Source of the DNA: Bacillota bacterium
GTDB taxonomy: Bacteria; Bacillota; Clostridia; Christensenellales; Aristaeellaceae
Direction of reading: 5' to 3'
DNA: 37,004 nt
Assembly: GCA_023444095.1 (NCBI GenBank)
Contig: JAEZRP010000023.1
Location: 1 to 37,004 of the forward strand
The notes under the pieces were generated by a model. The model saw nothing but the letters and a program-made list of their open reading frames with translations. It had not been told where the DNA came from and made no database searches. The position numbers were made by a program, and so were the translations under genes. Shown here one piece after another: positions 34,066 through 37,004 of the stretch (position 1 is the first letter of the stretch; every line of letters begins with the position of its first letter).

Positions 34066-34506
34066 TTAGCCCTCCCCGCGCAGCTCCGGTGGCAGCGTTT
34101 CCGGCGTCGCCAGCGGGATGCCGCTCGCTCGCAGAAGCGCCGCGGTAACGCCGTCGCCGGGCACGAGCCCGCCGTCAAAGAGGCCGTTGTGGACGGTGCC
34201 AACGCCGCAGGAAGGGCTCCTGTCCTGCAGGATTGCGAGCGCGCAGCCGGCGATGCGCGCAGCCCTGAGCGCCTCCTCCGCGCCGATCCGGAACTGCTCG
34301 GTTACGTCCTCCCCCGTCCGCGCGTACACGCGGCCGTCCCGGATCTCAGAGGGTTCGCGCGGCGTCGATAGTCCGCCGTAGATCTCTGGGCAGAACGGAA
34401 CGAGCGTGTGCTCCTCCGCGAGGCGCAGAATCGCCTCGTTCGTCTTCGCCGTACCATTGTAGCGGCAACGTATGCCCAGAAGGCAGGCGCTGACAAGTAT
34501 TCTCAT
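34066..34506 (-). CDS. DUF523 family protein
   Basis: The 146-residue product is a typical DUF523 protein: 'ILVSACLLGIRCRYNG' at the start, 'VPFCPEIYGGLSTPREPSEI' (about 37-56), then 'ALAILQDRSPSCGVGTVHNG' (about 92-110). The conserved Cys residues suggest metal or iron-sulfur binding. AGGAGG lies seven bases before the ATG at 34506, ruling out the upstream extension to 34659. It begins 34 bases after the CobW-like gene stops and is the last gene of the MIP-COG0523 operon. Function unknown. Confidence 0.88.
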   Translation of the reverse strand: MRILVSACLLGIRCRYNGTAKTNEAILRLAEEHTLVPFCPEIYGGLSTPREPSEIRDGRVYARTGEDVTEQFRIGAEEALRAARIAGCALAILQDRSPSCGVGTVHNGLFDGGLVPGDGVTAALLRASGIPLATPETLPPELRGEG

Positions 34507-34540
34507 TCCGATTCCTCCTACCATATGAAGCCCTTGTAGT

Positions 34541-35638
34541 TTATGCATTGACGATATGATCGTATCTATGCGTGGGGTTTGGTCTCCCAGGCGTAAGGCA
34601 ATTGACCGCCTCGATACTGCATGATACGGTATCTGCGTTCGCTCGAGAGAGTTCCTCATTCACAATTCTTTGCAGGTCATTAGGTGTCGTTTCTACGCGC
34701 GCATTAATCGTCAGGGCAGCCGAATCGTCGAAAGATACCGTGCCTCGCACGGATAACGTCGCGCTTCCTCCCGTGAGATTGGCGAGTATTTTGCCATCGC
34801 CGGTTTCCAGCAGCACTTTGACGTGACCGACGGCCGACCCCGCCGCTCGAAAGCGTTCGCTCAGATTTTCCATGAAGTTGCGAACATAGCCGTTCCAGTT
34901 GACGGCGGATCCCGTCAGCTTTGCCGATTCATTCAGCCATCCCAGCACGGCCTCGCCTTCCGCGTATATATCATAGTCCACCTCTGCCAGATGGGTTCCG
35001 GACGACTTTCCCGATCGGATTTCCTCCAGCCATTCGTCAAGTCCTTCACCGGTTCTGGCGCTTGCGCACATGACCGTCGCCTGGTTCCATCTGTCCGATA
35101 TCGCCCTTGCCAGATCGCACCGTTCCTGCGGATTCAGAAGATCGCATTTATTGATCAGGATGTAGTCTGCCTCCTCGAGCTGTTTTTTTACGATGTACTC
35201 GGCACTTCGATGAATGCCGGAACTGGCTCCCTCGACAATCCTTTTTGCGCGGTGGGGATCGACCAACACCGTAAGCGGAGCTACGATTAATGCGGCGCTT
35301 TTTTTTTCCTTCAGCGGCTGAAGAAGCGTCGCGGACAAATCGGTACAGCTGCCGACAGGTTCCGCGAATATCATGCCGCCTGGATTGATCGATGTGACGC
35401 TGTCTATCGCGTCCGTCAGCCCGTCGAAATTGCAGCAGAAGCAGCTGCCGCTTACCTCTTGAACGACCCCAGATAGGTTGCGAAGGACGGCGGTATCCAC
35501 CAGCCCCGACGCCTGATCGTTTGTGATCAGGCCGACCTTTTCGCCCCGCGTCATGAGCCTTTTTGCCGTTTCGAATAGCAACGTCGTCTTGCCTGCGCCC
35601 AAGAAACCTCCGACGAATATCAATCTCGCTTTCATCAT
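34541..35638 (-). CDS. CobW/COG0523 G3E-family GTPase
   Basis: The 365-residue protein has Walker A GFLGAGKTT at about 11-19, the family's Cys motif as SCFCCNF (Cys66, Cys68, Cys69; usually CxCC), and NKCD for guanine recognition. The following region (about 220-365) lacks the usual CobW_C His-rich pattern and has a basic/polar end. G3E GTPases deliver metals or cobalamin precursors to enzymes. It begins 11 bases after the MIP gene stops, with GGGGAG ahead of MMKARL. The client enzyme is not visible in the window. Confidence 0.9.
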   Translation of the reverse strand: MMKARLIFVGGFLGAGKTTLLFETAKRLMTRGEKVGLITNDQASGLVDTAVLRNLSGVVQEVSGSCFCCNFDGLTDAIDSVTSINPGGMIFAEPVGSCTDLSATLLQPLKEKKSAALIVAPLTVLVDPHRAKRIVEGASSGIHRSAEYIVKKQLEEADYILINKCDLLNPQERCDLARAISDRWNQATVMCASARTGEGLDEWLEEIRSGKSSGTHLAEVDYDIYAEGEAVLGWLNESAKLTGSAVNWNGYVRNFMENLSERFRAAGSAVGHVKVLLETGDGKILANLTGGSATLSVRGTVSFDDSAALTINARVETTPNDLQRIVNEELSRANADTVSCSIEAVNCLTPGRPNPTHRYDHIVNA

Positions 35639-35649
35639 GCTCTCCCCTT

Positions 35650-36465
35650 CTATTTTCCCTTACAACAGGCATCCGAATTTCGCGCCATGAGCGGTTGAAT
35701 CAGTCGCGTAAAGCTTAAGCCGCTGAACAAGCCGCCGACAATGGGCGCCAGCACATAAACATAGAAGAAGCCACCCGTCGCATCGGGAAACGCGGCGCCG
35801 CTCCAACCAAAGAGTGCCGCAACCAGGCGCGGCGCCAAGTCTCGGGCAGGGTTCAAGCCGGCTTGTGTCAGAGGAGCTACCAGGCAGATGATCGATGTAA
35901 CGGTCAATCCAATGAAAAGCGGCGCAATGGAATCGTCGGGCTTTCCGGCATTGCAGCCGTCCGTCAGTGAGAATATCATCAGGACAAGCAAGGCGGTGCC
36001 AAAGCCTTCCGCCGCCATTGCCAACGGCATGGAAACCACGGCCTGATTCCCCTGAAGGTGATAGTACTCGCCAAACATTCTCGCCGTCGCCATGGATTCG
36101 CCGGTGCCGCGAACGATTCCATTTGCCGCTTCATACGCGGCAATTGACGGGCAAAACAGAAAGTATATCGTTAGCCCCGCGACAAATGCTCCCGCGAACT
36201 GAGCGATCAGATAGATTGGAAGCTTTTTCACGTTCATCCGTCCGCACGCGACCATCGCAATGGAAACTGCCGGATTGAGGTGGGCACAGGACAGATTCCG
36301 GGTGGCGTAGATGGCGAGCGTTACGCCAATGCCCCATGTCATCGCAATCTGAAACAGGCCCAGATGCGCGTTGAAAAGCACGGAGACCGCGACCGATCCA
36401 CAGCCAAATAAGACAAGCAGGAATGTGCCCAGGAATTCGCCGCAGAACTCCTTCTGATACTTCAT
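35650..36465 (-). CDS. MIP-family channel, glycerol-facilitator type
   Basis: The 271-residue membrane channel has six helices and both pore motifs, HLNPAVS (NPA at 64-66) and GLNPARDLAPR (NPA at 205-207). The Asp209 after NPAR is characteristic of aquaglyceroporins such as GlpF. The ATG at 36465 follows GGAGG by eight bases, which removes about 50 unrelated residues of the longer frame. It is the first gene of an operon with a COG0523 GTPase and a DUF523 gene; no glycerol kinase or other glycerol gene is adjacent. Glycerol or another small neutral solute is likely. Confidence 0.93.
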   Translation of the reverse strand: MKYQKEFCGEFLGTFLLVLFGCGSVAVSVLFNAHLGLFQIAMTWGIGVTLAIYATRNLSCAHLNPAVSIAMVACGRMNVKKLPIYLIAQFAGAFVAGLTIYFLFCPSIAAYEAANGIVRGTGESMATARMFGEYYHLQGNQAVVSMPLAMAAEGFGTALLVLMIFSLTDGCNAGKPDDSIAPLFIGLTVTSIICLVAPLTQAGLNPARDLAPRLVAALFGWSGAAFPDATGGFFYVYVLAPIVGGLFSGLSFTRLIQPLMARNSDACCKGK

Positions 36466-36913
36466 CTCCGCGCCCTCCGTTGTTCCTGATACATTCGGAT
36501 ATCGCATTCGCATGGATCTGCTTCTGATCGGATTGAACATCCCAGTGGCAAGCGGATTCTGCCATATAAACACGCCAAGCTTGCAATGCGACCATTCGGC
36601 CATGCCTAATCGTATCATCGGAACCGCTTCATGTACATCAATATATTTGTCTTTATTCCAGAAAATCTTGCTGGATTGTGTGGGATCAAGGGAAATATCA
36701 GGAGAAAGGATTAAATGACTGAAAGGAATAATGAAGCATCATACAACAGACAGAATCCCCCATCACTGGGAGATCCTGTTGGCCCCGCCGGCAGTGTTCA
36801 TTCATTTCTGTAAGCAACCAAGTGTGAAAGAAACAGTGATTTCAAGATTCTCGGAACCAGAGGCAAAAAGGCAGCCGCCGCCGCAGGCGGCTCGGGCTTG
36901 ACGGGTTGGCGGA
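36466..36913. other. Right-hand non-coding region
   Basis: Promoter region of the MIP operon, then unassigned sequence. A 56-codon plus-strand frame at 36731-36901 (start MKHHTTDRIPHHWEILLAP) has GAAAGGA three bases ahead of its ATG, but its C-terminus runs through a GCCGCCGCCGCAGGCGGC hairpin; probably not a gene. Confidence 0.35.
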
Positions 36914-37003
36914 GAAAATGCTACGCTTAAGCGACCGACGAAGGTCTGGATTCAGCGATTTCTGAGTTCCCGTCACCGTCGGCAAGGTCAATATAGCATT
37001 TTC
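36914..37003. repeat. Inverted repeat at the window edge
   Basis: GAAAATGCTA (36914-36923) is exactly mirrored by TAGCATTTTC (36994-37003), and the arms show partial symmetry further inward (GACCGACG against CCGTCGG). About 90 bases with no coding content. It may be another palindromic element or continue beyond the window. Confidence 0.55.
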
Positions 37004-37004
37004 A

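Overview
The window looks like a chromosome segment of a moderately high-G+C, spore-forming member of the Bacillota (Clostridia or a Christensenellales-like lineage). Pointers to this are a CotF-like spore-coat pair, a YitT/DUF161-DUF2179 membrane protein, two L,D-transpeptidases rich in peptidoglycan-binding and SH3 modules, strong AGGAGG-type ribosome binding sites, and an ApbE plus PplA-like lipoprotein pair of the Gram-positive flavinylation type. No rRNA, tRNA or CRISPR array was seen. The lineage is inferred from gene content only.

Layout. 1-6.4 kb: a long imperfect palindrome with an IS256-like end inside it; a secreted purine-nucleoside-permease-family protein; a six-repeat Ig-like surface protein; remnants of two truncated genes; a 167-bp palindromic element touching the stop codon of a right-handed beta-helix protein. 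6.6-11.1 kb: a SulP anion transporter with its promoter, then a duplicated PplA-like lipoprotein followed by ApbE, likely substrate and enzyme of covalent FMN attachment. 11.2-14.7 kb: a decayed prophage scar (HNH endonuclease and terminase small-subunit remnants on the plus strand) interrupted by and next to minus-strand genes: an AAC(3)-family acetyltransferase, an Mrr-type restriction endonuclease and a subclass-B1-like metallo-beta-lactamase-fold protein without a signal peptide.

15.1-21.4 kb: a large HPII-type catalase followed by a 50-residue hydrophilic protein, a beta-propeller protein, a decayed region, and an L,D-transpeptidase with four peptidoglycan-binding repeats. 21.5-27.1 kb: a heterodimeric ABC exporter with overlapping genes, two small spore-coat-like genes and YitT. 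27.2-31.6 kb: an operon of a second L,D-transpeptidase with the opposite domain order, an MFS transporter and a glycerophosphodiester phosphodiesterase. 31.6-36.5 kb: a NAGPA-domain protein with a small membrane protein, thpR with an ACT-domain gene (ATGA overlap), and a minus-strand operon of a MIP channel, a CobW/COG0523 GTPase and a DUF523 protein. The right edge holds another inverted repeat.

The most notable points are the resistance- and defence-like genes sitting in a prophage scar, the lipoprotein-ApbE pair, and the long palindromic elements abutting genes. No wholly unprecedented system is obvious. All functional calls come from reading motifs, not from database searches.
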